Source of the DNA: Sitta carolinensis
Taxonomy: Eukaryota > Chordata > Aves > Passeriformes > Sittidae
Assembly (NCBI GenBank): GCA_032173965.1
Contig: CM063285.1
Span: 26,757,660 to 26,821,659 of the forward strand
Direction of reading: 5' to 3'
Length of the DNA: 64,000 nucleotides
Part shown: in pieces, positions 12,933 to 25,800 of the stretch
How positions within the stretch are numbered: position 1 is the first letter of the stretch
How the letters are laid out: the number at the start of each line of letters is the position of its first letter
Made by a program: the position numbers and the translations under genes
Notes under the pieces: model-generated
Seen by the model: the letters and a program-made list of their open reading frames with translations, nothing else
The model's database searches: none
What the model was told of the DNA's origin: nothing

Positions 12933-15900
12933 AATAGATAAGCTATTATGTACAGAATAGATTTGACTGATACGGGTTTATTTTGCTTAGGCTATTTCTA
13001 GATATCAAGTAGTCAGTAGTCACTAAGCAAGAATACTGGCTAATTTAAGCCCACTTGAAACACCTTTGCTAATGCAGTTGGGAATAGAAACAAATCTGTG
13101 AATCTCATTTTTCAGATTCACATGCATGCTTTCCTGTGTTTTAGTAGTCTGCTGTTACACTGTTGCAGCTATATTTGTCAAATTTTATCTTAAATTACAG
13201 CTTTAAATGTAGGCCATAAATAAAAGCTTTGTTATTCTTAGCCTTAGGAACAGTCTTTGTATCAGTGATAACATTGACACTATTATTACATTTCTGCTCT
13301 TGTCCTATATGTATTCATCTTAAATTCTGTAATTGGGAATTCTGTAGCTGTTATTATGTAATAGAGTTTTAACAAGCCTGAATTGTCAGTTGAATACTGC
13401 CTATATAGAATTTGGGATTATATCTATTCATATCTCTGCAACAGTTATTTTTTAGACAATATATGTATTTACTTTGATTTTTTTACATTGGATAATATAG
13501 AAACCTACTCTTAAATAATTGCAATTAATCTCTACGGCTTATATCTGCATGCCATACTGCATGTTATCTCCTGTCTTCCACAATGGTGGAACAGGATCAT
13601 TATTCTGCATTAATACTGGCTATTGACTGGTTGCGACTCTTTGAGTAAATTCATTATGATTGTGTATTTTCTTGATATGTTAAAATAAATCCAGGGGCTT
13701 TAGGTTAACCAGCAATTCTCTGTTATAATTAACCACTCTCATATCACTTTTTTGCAAGGATATATTACAATCTTGAGAGAAAAAAACACCCTATTCTAAA
13801 ATTTCTAGTTGAAATTTCTTACCTACCTAACCAAATCTTATGTACATAGCTAAATGATTAGTTGCTTTCCAATAAACGGCAGTATCCCCCTGTGCTCTTA
13901 TGACACTGTTGGAATGTGTTTTAATAGGTAGTATTGAAATACTAATAAGCCTCCTGCATGTAATTTAGCAGTTGCTCAAAAGTATGAAACAGCAACTTAG
14001 GAAAGAAAGCAAATTAGTTTCAGTCATTCGTAATTATTCTTCAGTGTGGTATGAAATGCAAAGTAAATACAGACACAAAGAATGCTGATTGTGGTCTTAA
14101 ATTTAATATCTGTAAAATTTTTTTGAGTCCATTAAAAAAAAATCACTACACATATTCATTGAAGAGAAGGGATGCTTCCAAGGTCAAAACCAGCTGTTAT
14201 GTACTTCAGAAAAGCTGCTATTTTTTTTTGGAATTTTTTATATTGCATTCTTGAGATTAATTTATCTTCAAAAACTCCTCCTTCATACTTCTCAAAAAAC
14301 CAAAACCAACCAAACAGTAAGAAATGGGGTTAAAAATCCTCCAATGTGGTAAAGAATCCCCTTCTCCTAAGAAGTCATAGGTATAACTTACGAATCTATA
14401 GTTTATATAACATAGTAATATTAATATTTTGCAATTTTAGTTTCTTTTTTATTTAACTGTTTCTGTGCAAATGTTAGAGTCTGGGCTTGTTTAGGAATGC
14501 TGAAGTGGGTTTCTTTTGTTTAGAAGGCCATGAGTTGTTATTATAAAATTAAGGTTTTAAATATGTAATACAGATTGTGTAATGACTAAATATTTTCTAA
14601 CTAGAAATCACATCACCCCAAAGCATGTAGAAACATCTGATTATCAGCTATGTTTTGGGATGCGTAGAATCCATTGAATGCATAGAATAAAACCAATTTG
14701 TTATGGAAGTGAATTTAAGGATAAATATCTCTTTTTTTCTCAAAGAGCATACATTTTAAATCTTAGCAAAGATCAGTATTACTGAGGCAAATTCTCTTTG
14801 ATTTCTTTTCCTACCCCTTAATGAAAACAAGCTGGCTTACCTTTTCCTTGTGAGGCATAAGGGAAAATTATTTTCCCTACATAAAATCAAAAGGAAAAGA
14901 AAAAACAACCTGAATTTTATCATTTAACTTATTATTTTGTTATTATTCCAGCACACCATTGCAATTTAATTTTAATTTTTTTAAACGTAATCTCTGTAAA
15001 AATATGTGAAATACAATAATTATACATTAAAGAATACTCAACTATTATTTGTTTCAGTATTATCAAAGTTGCAAAATAAACTGATCTTAGTAGCAATTGT
15101 TTATTACAGAAAAAGTTCAATGTACTTCTCTTGTCCTGAAAAAAAAAAACATGTCAAGAGTCACATGTTAAAAATCATTCAGCATCCTTGCTTACTTGTA
15201 ATTGCAGTGATAAATGATTTACTTGAAGCTGGAAAATATATGTATTATTCATCAGCATTCAATTTCTCCGTGTGTGTTGAAATGTATTTGAGAGCTACCC
15301 TCACCAGGAGACTGGAATTGAAATTAATATACTTGCATTGATTTCTCTGCATTCCTTTTCTTTTTTTCAAGACTGTGTTACTGGATCAAGCATAGATTTA
15401 TTTTTTTTTATTTTCAGATAGTTTGAACCATGACTTCCTGATGTGGATGGACTATTAGAAAAGTATTTTGAGCATAAGATCAATTTATTTTTTCTTTTGT
15501 AGTTCTGGTACCACATATTTTTGCATGCTTTTTGAAACAGGTCGTAAGATCAGACTGGAGGACTTGAGTTTTCCTCTTGTATCCCCTCTCAGTTTCCTCC
15601 TTATATTTCTTTTTTGGTTTAATTTTCACCTTTTACAAAGCAGGAATGTCACTGTCTTTCTCTTTTTATATTTAACATGTTTTCTGGTCACAATGCCTTG
15701 ATAATGGTTGTCACAGATTCCCATACTGTAGTCTGGCAGTGTGGAAAACCTGTTTTATTCAGAGGATACTAGAAGGCAAACAGTGTCCCTGGGATGAGGT
15801 AGAGGGTGGTATATATGTGGGTGTAGTCTCTCCAGAAGCTCCATTAACAATAAAATCAGTGGCTTTGTTCCAGAACCATGGGATGTCCAGCTACAATCTG

Positions 15901-18900
15901 CCTTTTTGTATAGAAGGACAGATTAGGTAATGACAGGGTTTTGTTATAGATTTTGGTTTTTCTAGCAGTTAGCGGTGCTACTTCCCAAACTGACTTTTGC
16001 AGCCCTTAGTGTCTGAAATCCTTGAGATTTGTCATTTCCAGGGTGACTTGGATGGTCTATTGCAAGGAAGCCATAGGTCTGTGAGATTAACACAAGTCTG
16101 TTATAAATATTACACTGGCATGAAAGGAATAGTTTGAGGCTGTAAAACTGGAGAGAGAGAAAACCATAAATAAGAGGTTACGCACTTAAAATATGGCTGA
16201 CTTTTGCTCTTATCTCTATTAGTCACTTCAGGAATAATTCTTAGACTAAAGCACCTAGAGGTTAGACTGCCTCAAAGCAGACAAGTCATAGCAGCAAAAG
16301 TGATCACTTTCATTCTAATTAGGCCTAATGATCATCAGAATCCATCTAAGCACATTTAATCTTTAAAGCTGTACCAAAGTACTTCAAAATTATGTATGTA
16401 AAATTTAATTGTTGCCATAGATTAGACAGTGAAATAATGTTCTTGATTGTAAAGCTGTTCAAGTGTACAGATTTTGTGATTTTTTTTGCTAGAATTCTCT
16501 ATTCTTTTTATGATAGTTAATTGCTAACTTTTTTTTTTCATGTTAGAGAGTATAAAAAATGTTCTGAAATATTTTCTGGCTTGATTGCATCTTACCAATT
16601 CCATATCACTTAAAGAAATTGCTATATTTTTGCTGAGAAAATACATGAAAAGCAATTTCTTTGTCACATTTTTGGTGACATTACAGTACAGCAAAAGGCT
16701 ACACCAGTACTGCAGAAGAACACTCTGAATGTTTAAAAGGCTTTTGACAATAACCATCTTTTAATCTGTTTTTGTTTTTAGCTTATGATCTATATATTAT
16801 TATGACCATGAGTCATAATGATGTTACAAAACAAAGTAATTTTGGTTTTCATTTCATCAGTAAAGAAAGTGGATATATGTTTATTCTGTGGTCCCTTTTA
16901 GATATATGATAACTGTGCTTTATATAATAGGACACAGTAATTTCTATTGCCTACCCTCAACAACTTCAGTTTTGAAAAGGACACATCAAAGTTCTTTTAA
17001 TGTGGAAAACTTAACAGTTAAAACTGTAAAAGTGATTTTAAGTAAAAGTCAATGAATTCCTCCCAAAAGTAAAGGCATCTGTACAGTCTTCTCATAGAAG
17101 TCAGGCAGAGGTCTTGTTAATTTTCAGACACTCAGTCACTCAAGAATGCCTGACAATCAGGTTCTCTGCTGGTAAGATTTTTCTCCGAAGACTGGATGGA
17201 AAGGAAGCAGTGCTAGCAGGTCTAATGTGAAGCACTCTGGCTAAAGAGATTTAAGACATTATGGAAGCAGAGTTGAACAGTTTGTTTACAGGACAGGGTG
17301 TAAGAATATCAAATGTTTGTGTGCTTTTAAATAAAAAAATCATAGAATAAAATTGCATCAGAAGAAGGAAGAAATTATCCATGAATGTTATTTCTGTCCT
17401 GTCACTATCTTCATGTTCTTCCTAGTCTCATAAAGTCTGCATATCAGAGAAACAAATTCCAAACCCTTAATTACTTCCACGTTTATCAACAATATTTATC
17501 TATCTTTTATTTCACATTCTAATGCAACTTAACTATATTTAATGCATTATTAGCCTTGAACGAAGTTTCATGACAGAATATAATTTTTAGAATATAGCTG
17601 TACTTGCAACATATCATGTGATATTTTTTTATCACAATTTCTTATGACCAATTTATCACAAGGTCTTGTTCACCATCTGAAGAAAGAATGTGATTTCTGT
17701 AATCCTTAATGAATATGAAAAAGGTATCTGGGTAGGCAGTACCACTGCTGAAATAATGTTTTAGTATTTTGTGGTAGTAGTCCATTTGTTCTTGTTTGTG
17801 TTCCAGACAAGGAGCGTGGCTGGCCATCAGTCAGAGTAATTGTGTCATTTGACTATGACGGCCATTTTGCCTATTTTGCTAGGTATTAGTTTTCTTATTT
17901 CTTTTGTTTCAAGTCAGCGTTTTCAATGTCTCTTTTCAATGATACATCTTATAATGTGGTACACAATGGGCTGTGATACCATTTTGTGATCCATCTTTTG
18001 GCTTCATGTTTCTGCTTTCTTTGTGTAATTGTTGCTTATCAATTTGTGACAAAATAGTTCTGTCCTAAATGTCTTTCTCTGTTGTTTCAAAAAGCTTGTT
18101 AGCTACAAAGAACCCTTTGTTTAGACAATAAACCTTCAGACACAGACTTTTAAACTGTACATGTACTTACATCACCCTAAGTGAATGGCCTTGAAATCTC
18201 GTGTAAAATTTTTTGCTTCAGACAGCCTTGTATCCCATTTTTTCAACTCTCTGTAAATGCTAAATTTCAGAAAGGCATAAAAGTATATTGTATGAATATT
18301 ATGTTTTTATTCTGGTGAGAAGGAAATGCAATGTTAACAATTTTTACCACAAGTAGCTTGTTATACTAGATTACACAAGAGGTCAAGGTTCATAGTGCTA
18401 AGCAGTTACTGCTCAGGACTAGATTTTGCAAGCCTGATTGTGAGGCAGAATTTGATATTTAATAAAGAATCTTGTCAGGTTGAGGACAGCAGTTGCTTTC
18501 CTCATGAAAATTCATTCATTTTTAGCCTAGCTATAAGCTGTAGAGGGTCATGGGGACAGTTAGCATTATTTCTTTCCTGAAAATGACATAAAATGAGGGA
18601 AAAAATTCATGGACTTGACCAGTTGTACAATAGCAATAATAAAAGTGTAGAAAAAATATAAAATAATAAAACCTTTTTGCTTCTTGTTGAATGAGGTTTT
18701 ATGGCCTTATTAGAGGGGCAAATACAAAATAGACATCCCTTTTATGAAGACTGTTCTAGAGAAAAATATTTTCAGTACCCAGACTGTGTATTGATGTTAC
18801 GTCCTATGGACAAGTCCAATAGTATTAGTAGCTCCTCTATAAAATTTATTTTTAATAACTGACAAAAAGATGTATATACAATAATTCTCTAGTGAAACAC

Positions 18901-19925
18901 TTCCATATTTATTAAAAAAAAAAAAAAGAAAGTGCTGCACCACAGCACCACAGACGTAATGCCAGATAGAAATTCTAATAAACAATGTCAACAATAACAC
19001 ATCACTAAATTTTTGAGGAAGTACCATCAAGTTAAGCTTTTTTACAATATGATACCTAGGCCACACAAAGACTATAAAGCAACCATATGCACTCTATTCC
19101 ACTCTGCAGAAAAGAGATATTCCTGATACTAAGTAGTATTTAGTGTTTATTAAATATTTCTGATACCTCTTTTTCCCCCAGGTATTTTTCAAAGTGTCTA
19201 CTTTATTAGAATGTTAAAGAAAGAGATAAATAAAACATTAATGCATTAAGCAGCAAGGCCAGAAGGACCAAACAAAAATAAAAATAACTCAGCTTAGATA
19301 TTATAGCTGTATTTTATTTTAGTAGGCTTAGTATGACTTCAAAGCATTCAAGATGTCTGCATGAAGATTACATTGCAGTTAATAATTGATTTCATTCACC
19401 CTTCACTTTACAATTGCTTTCTTAAACCACATTCATTTTAAGTGTGTTTCTCATGTAGTAGAATTTCATAGGAAATTAAGTCTACAAACTGATTACTTTG
19501 TATTGCATGTTAATATCGAGTCCATTCCAAGATCAGATTCGCTTCCTAAGCTGGTCAGTGAGTTTCAGTGATGGCTTAATTATTTGTGTTCCATTCCACT
19601 TATCTTAAGAGCATTATTGAGATATGATTGGAATAAATACTGAGTATGCCAATTTAGATATACTCGCTAGAATAATAAATCAGGGGAAAATAATTTTATA
19701 AACATGCAGTTAATTTTATATGTAGTCCTAAGAGCATACTATATAATACTGTTTCCATGATCTTAAGATATTAGCATTGAATTTTTTTGAAATTTGTCAA
19801 ATTGAAATAAGATTTTTAATTATTTTTATTTAAATCTCACTTTATATATAATATGTAAATTAATATTTGCTTCTTCTCCAAAGGAAAATAATAAGTAGAA
19901 TCCTAGTGCTTCTAATGTAAGGTAG
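7367..19925. other. Long AT-rich, repeat-poor, gene-free interval
   Basis: In about 12.5 kb I recognise no transposable element and no gene. Contents that can be named are a T34 run at 12896-12929, A/T low-complexity sequence around 10325-10420, and scattered A or T runs of 8-14. The longest open frame is 15006-15341 (111 codons, plus). It has no recognisable domain and partly overlaps a minus-strand frame at 14932-15120, so I treat it as chance. Confidence 0.6.
12896..12929. repeat. Poly-T tract (34 bases)
   Basis: An uninterrupted run of 34 T. No LINE or SINE body is recognisable on either side, so it is listed as a simple repeat. Its exact length is likely polymorphic and prone to sequencing error. 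Confidence 0.9.
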
Positions 19926-20010
19926 TATAGTATAGTATAGTATAGTATAGTATAGTATAGTATAGTAATATGCATAGCATAGCATAGCATAGCATAGCAT
20001 AGTATAGTAT
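19926..20010. repeat. Compound pentanucleotide microsatellite (TATAG)n-(CATAG)n
   Basis: Eight perfect TATAG units run from 19926 to 19965. A 7-base interruption (TAATATG) follows, then six CATAG units (19973-20002), then TATAG and a partial unit. The second block differs from the first by one T-to-C change in every unit, so the variant unit has been spread by slippage or unequal exchange. Confidence 0.95.
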
Positions 20011-21789
20011 CTCTGAAAGAATTACATTACCATATTCTGAGATACAGCTGCTACTTCTAAATTCATGTTAAAAGATTGTCCTCTATGTGTCTGTTATCTG
20101 AGAATTTCTTTTTTCTCACCTTCCTACCTGTCTCTCTGTAGTCTTAATATTAAGATGGATACCATCTGTGGGCCACCAACTTAGGAGACAGATGAGAAAG
20201 AAAGAAACAGTTGAGAGAAGAGTTGAAAATTAGTGAAGAGATACTAAAAAAAAGTTTGGGATTGCAAATGAACAAAAGAAATGTGCAAAGATCAATAGAC
20301 TGGAACAAGTGAACATAAAATTAACATAATATTAAAACATAAAATTAACCACTAAAGAAACACAGGAAGGAAGAACACATTGTATCTACATAGAATACAT
20401 AGGATATAACAGCAGCACTTTAAACTCTGCAACACAGAAATTAATTCCAACTGATATTTCTTAAACCATAACTTCCATCACTGCAAAAATAAAAAAAGAT
20501 GGGAAGACTGTCAGTGAGTGAAATACAGACTCTACTGCAGAAGCGCCTACAACTTTACCATCAGGCTAAAAACAATCAAGAAGACTTAAAATGAAAAGGT
20601 GGCATATATTGAGCCTCTACATATTTCTACAATTCTAAGCTAGGCAAGTCTATAGGAATTAATCCTGAATGTACTTTTCCTTTTCTTTCCCCACAAATAA
20701 GAACTTCCTCAAAACCTGCTTGCATTTGTTATTTTTTGTCCTTTCGATGTCAGAATTAGATTCAGTCCCTTGTTGACATAATCCCACATAAAATAATCTA
20801 GTAACCAGCTAATGAGATTCATAAATTTTACAACAGGTAAAATCCTTCAGAAGATATTTTGTTTTTCATTTAAAATAAGGTACTTCATATTGCCTAGTAA
20901 ATTTTTATCCTAGTGTTTGATCACTGGGCTGAGGCAGAAGTTTTTGAAAGCTGTCTATCTGAAGTTTGTGAGTGTCTTTTTTCTAGGGCCAGCTTTTCAA
21001 AGCTATCAAACATCCACAGTTGTGACTGATTCAGCATAAGTTCTTTAAAATTATTTCACTAATTACCAAATCTGGAAAGGCCAAAGCAAATGACACAGAA
21101 ATATATACAAAACTGTTCCTATAAACACCATAGTAATATTTAAAAATATGTTGTATATATTAATGCATATATAATATATATATACACACATATATACATA
21201 TATATGTATTTATTGTGTTATATATGTTTTGTGTATATATATATAGTGTATATGTGACATATTTTATACATTTAAATTTCAAAAAGTCTACAAAGTTGCA
21301 ACTATAGTTTATTGTCATTCTGTGATGGTTTAGTTATTCAAGTAATATTCTGTTTTGCTTGTGTTTTATAGTAAGAGGCTAGTCAGTATTGAAGTAATTT
21401 TTTGAAGATGTTTCAATAAACATTCTGCTTCTGTTTGTTTCCTGACAGTAAAAGACCACTTGTGGACTCATAAGCATTGGCGCAGAGATGTTCAGTGGTT
21501 GTAATGTATACTGAGCTGATTTTATGCCAAGCACAGTCTATTTCTTGATGATCTGTTGCAAGTAATTTTCCTTCTGTCTAAAATTGCCTTAATTTGACCT
21601 GGTGCACTTTGATATTCAGTAGATGTTCTTTTGGACTTAATGTGATACCTTGATAGCAGCAAAGTTTCCTTACAAGAAAAAACCCATTGCTGTAGTTTAG
21701 AGATACTGTAGCCAGTTTCATGGAACTATAGAAAAAGGAATACTCCATACTTCAGGCTTTTGTTTCCTGGTCCTCTGGGAGGTGTAGGC
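20011..21789. other. AT-rich non-coding DNA with a TA/TG-rich microsatellite
   Basis: No gene or named mobile element is seen. The notable content is the TA-rich tract at about 21149-21256, listed separately. The element at 21790 may start slightly earlier than I placed it. Confidence 0.55.
21149..21256. repeat. Imperfect TA/CA/TG-rich microsatellite
   Basis: Alternating purine-pyrimidine sequence made of TATATA, CACACATATA and TGTATATATA blocks with interruptions. It has the look of an old, degraded (TA)n/(CA)n microsatellite, able to form hairpins or left-handed DNA. Confidence 0.8.
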
Positions 21790-21794
21790 TGAAG

Positions 21795-22800
21795 AGTGAG
21801 GTGGATTAAGAACTGATGAATGGCAGATCCCACAGGGTTGTAATTAGAGGCACAGGGTCTAGTTGGAGCCCTTTCACTAGGGGTGTTCCCCAAGGTTCAT
21901 GGTTTCCTGAATCACTAAATGTTTAGGTTGTTCATCAGTGACTTGGATGAAGAGGCTGACTTGCCTCCTCAGCAGGTTCACTGATGACACAAAGCTGGGA
22001 GGAGTGGCCAGTAACCCAGAGAGCGTGCAGCCCTTCAGAGGGACCTTCAGCAAAGGTTCAGATGTTCAGCAAAGACAAACTCAGGGTCCTGCAGCTAGGG
22101 AGGAAAAAAACCCAGACATCAGACATGCTGAGACCACCCTGCTGGGAAGCAGCTCTGTGGAGAAGGTCCTGGGTTCTGGTGGACACCAAGCTGTCCATGA
22201 GCCAGCAGTGTGACCTTGTGGCCAAGAGGCCAGTGGTGACCTGGGATATATTAGAAAGAGCATCCAAGCAGGGCAAGGAATGAAAAAAAAAAAAAAAATC
22301 CTGCCCCTCTACTCAGCCCTAGTGAGGCCTCACCTGGAGTGCTGTGTCCAGGTCTGGCCTCCTCAGGACAAGAGAGACATGGAGAACCAGGAGTGAGTCC
22401 AGCCTAGGATGATGAAGATGATTAAGGGACTGGATGGACCATCTCTCTTATCAGGATAGGATGAGAGACTTGGGCAGTTCAGCCTCAAGAAGAAATGTCT
22501 GAGAGGTGATCATTGATGTCTGTCAGTATCTGAAGGGAGGATGCCAAGAAAATGGAGTCAGGCTCTGCTCATTGTGCTGAGCAAAAGAACAAGAGGCAGC
22601 GGGAAGAAACTGATACACAGGAAGTTCCACCTGAACTTGAGGAAGAACTCTGTTGTGTGGGTAGCTGAGCACTGGAACAGATTGTCTAGAGGTGCTGGGG
22701 AGTGTCCCTCACTGGAGATATTAGAAAAATATCTGTGCCATGTGCTTCAGGATGACAGAGTGAAGGTGGTTGGACTGGATGACCCACTGTGGTCCCTTCC
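21795..22800 (+). pseudogene. CR1 ORF2 reverse transcriptase C-terminal part, broken
   Basis: This stretch encodes the end of the CR1 polyprotein that nicks target DNA and copies the LINE RNA. Only the C-terminal third of the reverse transcriptase and the tail domain are present. In the frame at 21938-22213 FTDDTKLGGVA marks the catalytic motif, where CR1 normally has FADDTKLGG: both aspartates are kept and the alanine has become threonine. In the next frame (21984-22283) QLGRKKTQ and then a KLSMSQQCDLVAKRP block continue the protein. The last part lies at 22541-22831 with HRKFHLNLRKN, EHWNRLSR and PSLEILEK. The protein is therefore split over at least three frames, so the copy cannot make enzyme. 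Confidence 0.9.
22283..22298. repeat. A16 tract inside CR1-A
   Basis: Sixteen A interrupt the CR1 reverse-transcriptase region between GGCAAGGAATG and TCCTGCCCCTCT, where the consensus has a short purine block. It is not a LINE tail, because CR1 sequence continues on both sides. Simple slippage of a short A run is the easiest explanation. Confidence 0.85.
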
Positions 22801-22829
22801 AACCGACTCATTCTGTGATTCTATGATTT

Positions 22830-25800
22830 AACCTCTGGCTACCTTTATGGTTACTAAACATACTCACTAACTAAAACCAGAGATTAGTAGCCAGGAAAAG
22901 GATATATTACAAAGTCTACTATGGATGACCAGTTTACAGAGATATTTAGTATTACCAGGATGTGCACCATGCACATGTCTAAAGAAAAACTTCTTAAAAT
23001 TTGAGTCCTTGTAAATATGTTACTGATGTGCCATTGTTAAGCAGCTCTGCAGGAGGTGATGGTAAATGTAATTTCAGAATAAACAGCAATGATTGCTATC
23101 CTAATCATTAGGAAAGAGACAAATATTTATCTGTAAAAGTTTAATTACTGAAACTTAAACGCAGTGTAACATTTTAAGTAAATGCCTGTCATAAATAATT
23201 AATAAATAACATTATAATTTAAAGGACAATATTAAACAGAATCAATTAGCACAGAAATGTCTACCCTCTCATCTTAATATATAGTTCTTTGTTATATGAC
23301 ATTTAAAGTTGCTGTAACTTGACTCTCAAGTATAATACGTCATGACCATTCTCATTAAAAACAGCTTCTCTTATAGCACTTACAATGTTGGACTCCTATG
23401 GATAACATAATGAGGGTAGAATGCATTTTGATTGAGTTACCACTAGGGAGAAATTTAATTTAATTAAACTGGTCTTCATTAAAGTATTACATTGAAATAA
23501 AGTAATTATAAAAGCATGTACAGTATTAGAGAAACCCTGCCGTTTAAAAGAGAGAGAGGGTTCATTTTAGAATGATCATACCTTTAAAAAAATCTTTGTT
23601 CCAGTAATTATTTCAAGGCTTCCAAAGCTTTCATAATTTTTTAAATCTGGTGATACATATATATCATTTAAAGCTAATGCTATTCCACCCACTTGTAATT
23701 TCTGCCAGTCTGCCTCTGAAAACAAACTTCTGGAGCACCATTCTGCTTTGTATAGACATCTACTAAAACTTTGACATAAAAATGTGGAGTTGAATATATT
23801 TTGATGTTTAAAAATAGATAAAACCAGAAAGAAAGACAACATTTTTGATGATTAATTGTTTCATATTTTAAAAATAAACTCCAATGCATATTCTCTCATA
23901 GGACATATTTTTTCTTATGTTTTCATTTACCGTAAATATAATACCCCTGTGCAGTTGTCACCCAACTAACATATGCTTAATGTGCAGAGGCAGCCACATG
24001 CATGTCAAGAAGTTCATAAGGAGGTTCAGGTAGTTTTCAGATAGCGTTCAGATTGATATTCCTATTCTTTTATTCTTCTTTTTAATTTGTTTGTTTCCTT
24101 CTCAATCCCATTCACCACTTTTGCTTTCTTATTTCTGTGTAAATTTTCCCACTTGGTTCATTTTACTTTGTTTTGGCATTGTGGCTGTCAGTTTTCTTGG
24201 GCAAGAGCATAGGCTGGATTTTGGATACTGCATCTGCTTCAAGAGATAATAATGACTTTGCTAAGCAGTTGGTTTAGCTCCTTGTCTCTATGAAGTCAAG
24301 CTGAAGATTGTAGGTCATAATGTGTTTTCCCATCGGCCCAGGAATCTCAGCTCTCATTGGCTTCAGCCTGGAGTCCAGGTACAGTAGGTACCAATTTCAT
24401 CTTTGAATGGAGACTGATGTTTTTTCTATTTAATTAATTTTTAATTGGAATACTCCATATTAATTTATTGCATCTTCTTTCCAATGCAGCATACTACATT
24501 TTACTCCAGCCTATTATGTACGTATCTGGAGATTGCTTTTTTCTTCTTTATCGGTTGTAACAGTTTCATCTTTTTGCACAGCTTAAATATAATCCAACAA
24601 ACTTCATAAAATTAAAGGCAGAATTGGTACTACTGATCCTTTTGCTTACTGCGTCCTGTCAATCCAATCTCTGTCGTTTATTTGACCTTCCTGCTTAGTC
24701 TAATAGGATGGAGCTGGAGATTTTATTATAGTCTCATCAAGTAGCAATCATTCAAAATAACGCATTTTGTCCTTTTGCTGGATTCATTACCTTGAAACCC
24801 ATTCCTTGTATTTTATATTCTACATAACTCTCAAATTGCCTTAAGGATTTACTGCATTCCCTAAATAAGATACTTCTAAAATATTTCCTGATTATGGATT
24901 TCAAGTCTGATCCTTCATTGTCTTGCAGTCTCTGCAGTAATATTACATGTCCTGTGTGATTTTATGGTGACAGACTGGGTACACAATGTTATCAAATCAG
25001 AACATGACCCTAAGGTTTGGGTGGTGAGAATGTGCCTATATATATTTGCTAAATTCTGACAACAGGAAGGCTGTTGCTGAGCTGATACCAGGCCTTCTCA
25101 CAGTGACCACTTCTCCATTTTTGGAATTTCTTATGTGCGATTTGTGATTACATCTTTGATAGTAAAGTAAACAATTCCAGGGATAATCCTGGGCACTGGA
25201 TTTTATCATGAATACTTCTGAATTGTTATGATGCCCTCTGGAGTATTTTCCAATTATGGATTTTGGCTTGCACCCTTGCACTTGCTCCAGATGCTGGACC
25301 ACAGGCATAAGGTTTTGACTACTGGTCCTCCCCCAAGGGCTGGCACTTGTTGTCATTCACTCAGGTCTGCCTGGTCACTGAGACCCAGTCTGTCATACTC
25401 CTCCTCTGGATATGGAGACAGACCTTTGCTGGCTGGATGGCTGCTGATGGGCCTTGGAGGAGCTCCTCTGACTTCTCATTATCTTCCTGCTCTCCTTTCT
25501 GGGTGTGCAGATGAGCTTTTACACATCACCTAATGATATTTTTGAATGATAGAGAGATTTTCTTGTGTAAATTGTTTCAGAGACATATATGTATGAAGCA
25601 TATAAAATGTTGAATGGACACACAAATTAATATGATTTTTTGAATATTATATATGTCAAAGTAGTTTGAATTTGACTTAAATATGTGATATAATTTACCA
25701 GTTTTCTTTGTTTTTTTGTACCAGTGGCTGCTGGCATTGCTAGATTGATTGCAAGAACCTTTCTCTTGAATGTAGAAAATTACTTTCTCAACCTACAGCT

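Larger units (their letters stand above)
21790..22829 (+). mobile_element. CR1-A: 5'-truncated CR1 LINE
   Basis: About 1.04 kb that follows the avian CR1 consensus closely from the reverse-transcriptase end of ORF2 to the 3' terminus. Landmarks in order are GAGGTGGATTAAGAACTG (21800), GGTGTTCCCCAAGG, GATGACACAAAGCTGGGAGG, AAGCTGTCCATGAGCCAGCA, CTACTCAGCCCT, GTGAGGCCTCACCTGGAG, CACTGGAACAG and the terminal TTCTGTGATTCTATGATTT (22811-22829). CR1 copies are usually 5'-truncated by incomplete reverse transcription and lack target-site duplications, which fits. An unusual A16 run interrupts the body at 22283-22298. Its many consensus-like blocks suggest it is younger than the fragments at 4568 and 7195. 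Confidence 0.95.

Noticed and set aside
15006..15341. 111-codon plus frame as a host gene
   Set aside because: It has no domain, signal or exon-like context and partly overlaps a minus frame; such frames are expected by chance over 64 kb.
17333..17353. AAATCATAGAATAAAATTG as a CR1 3' end
   Set aside because: Only the ATCATAGAAT word matches; no conserved CR1 block follows in either direction.
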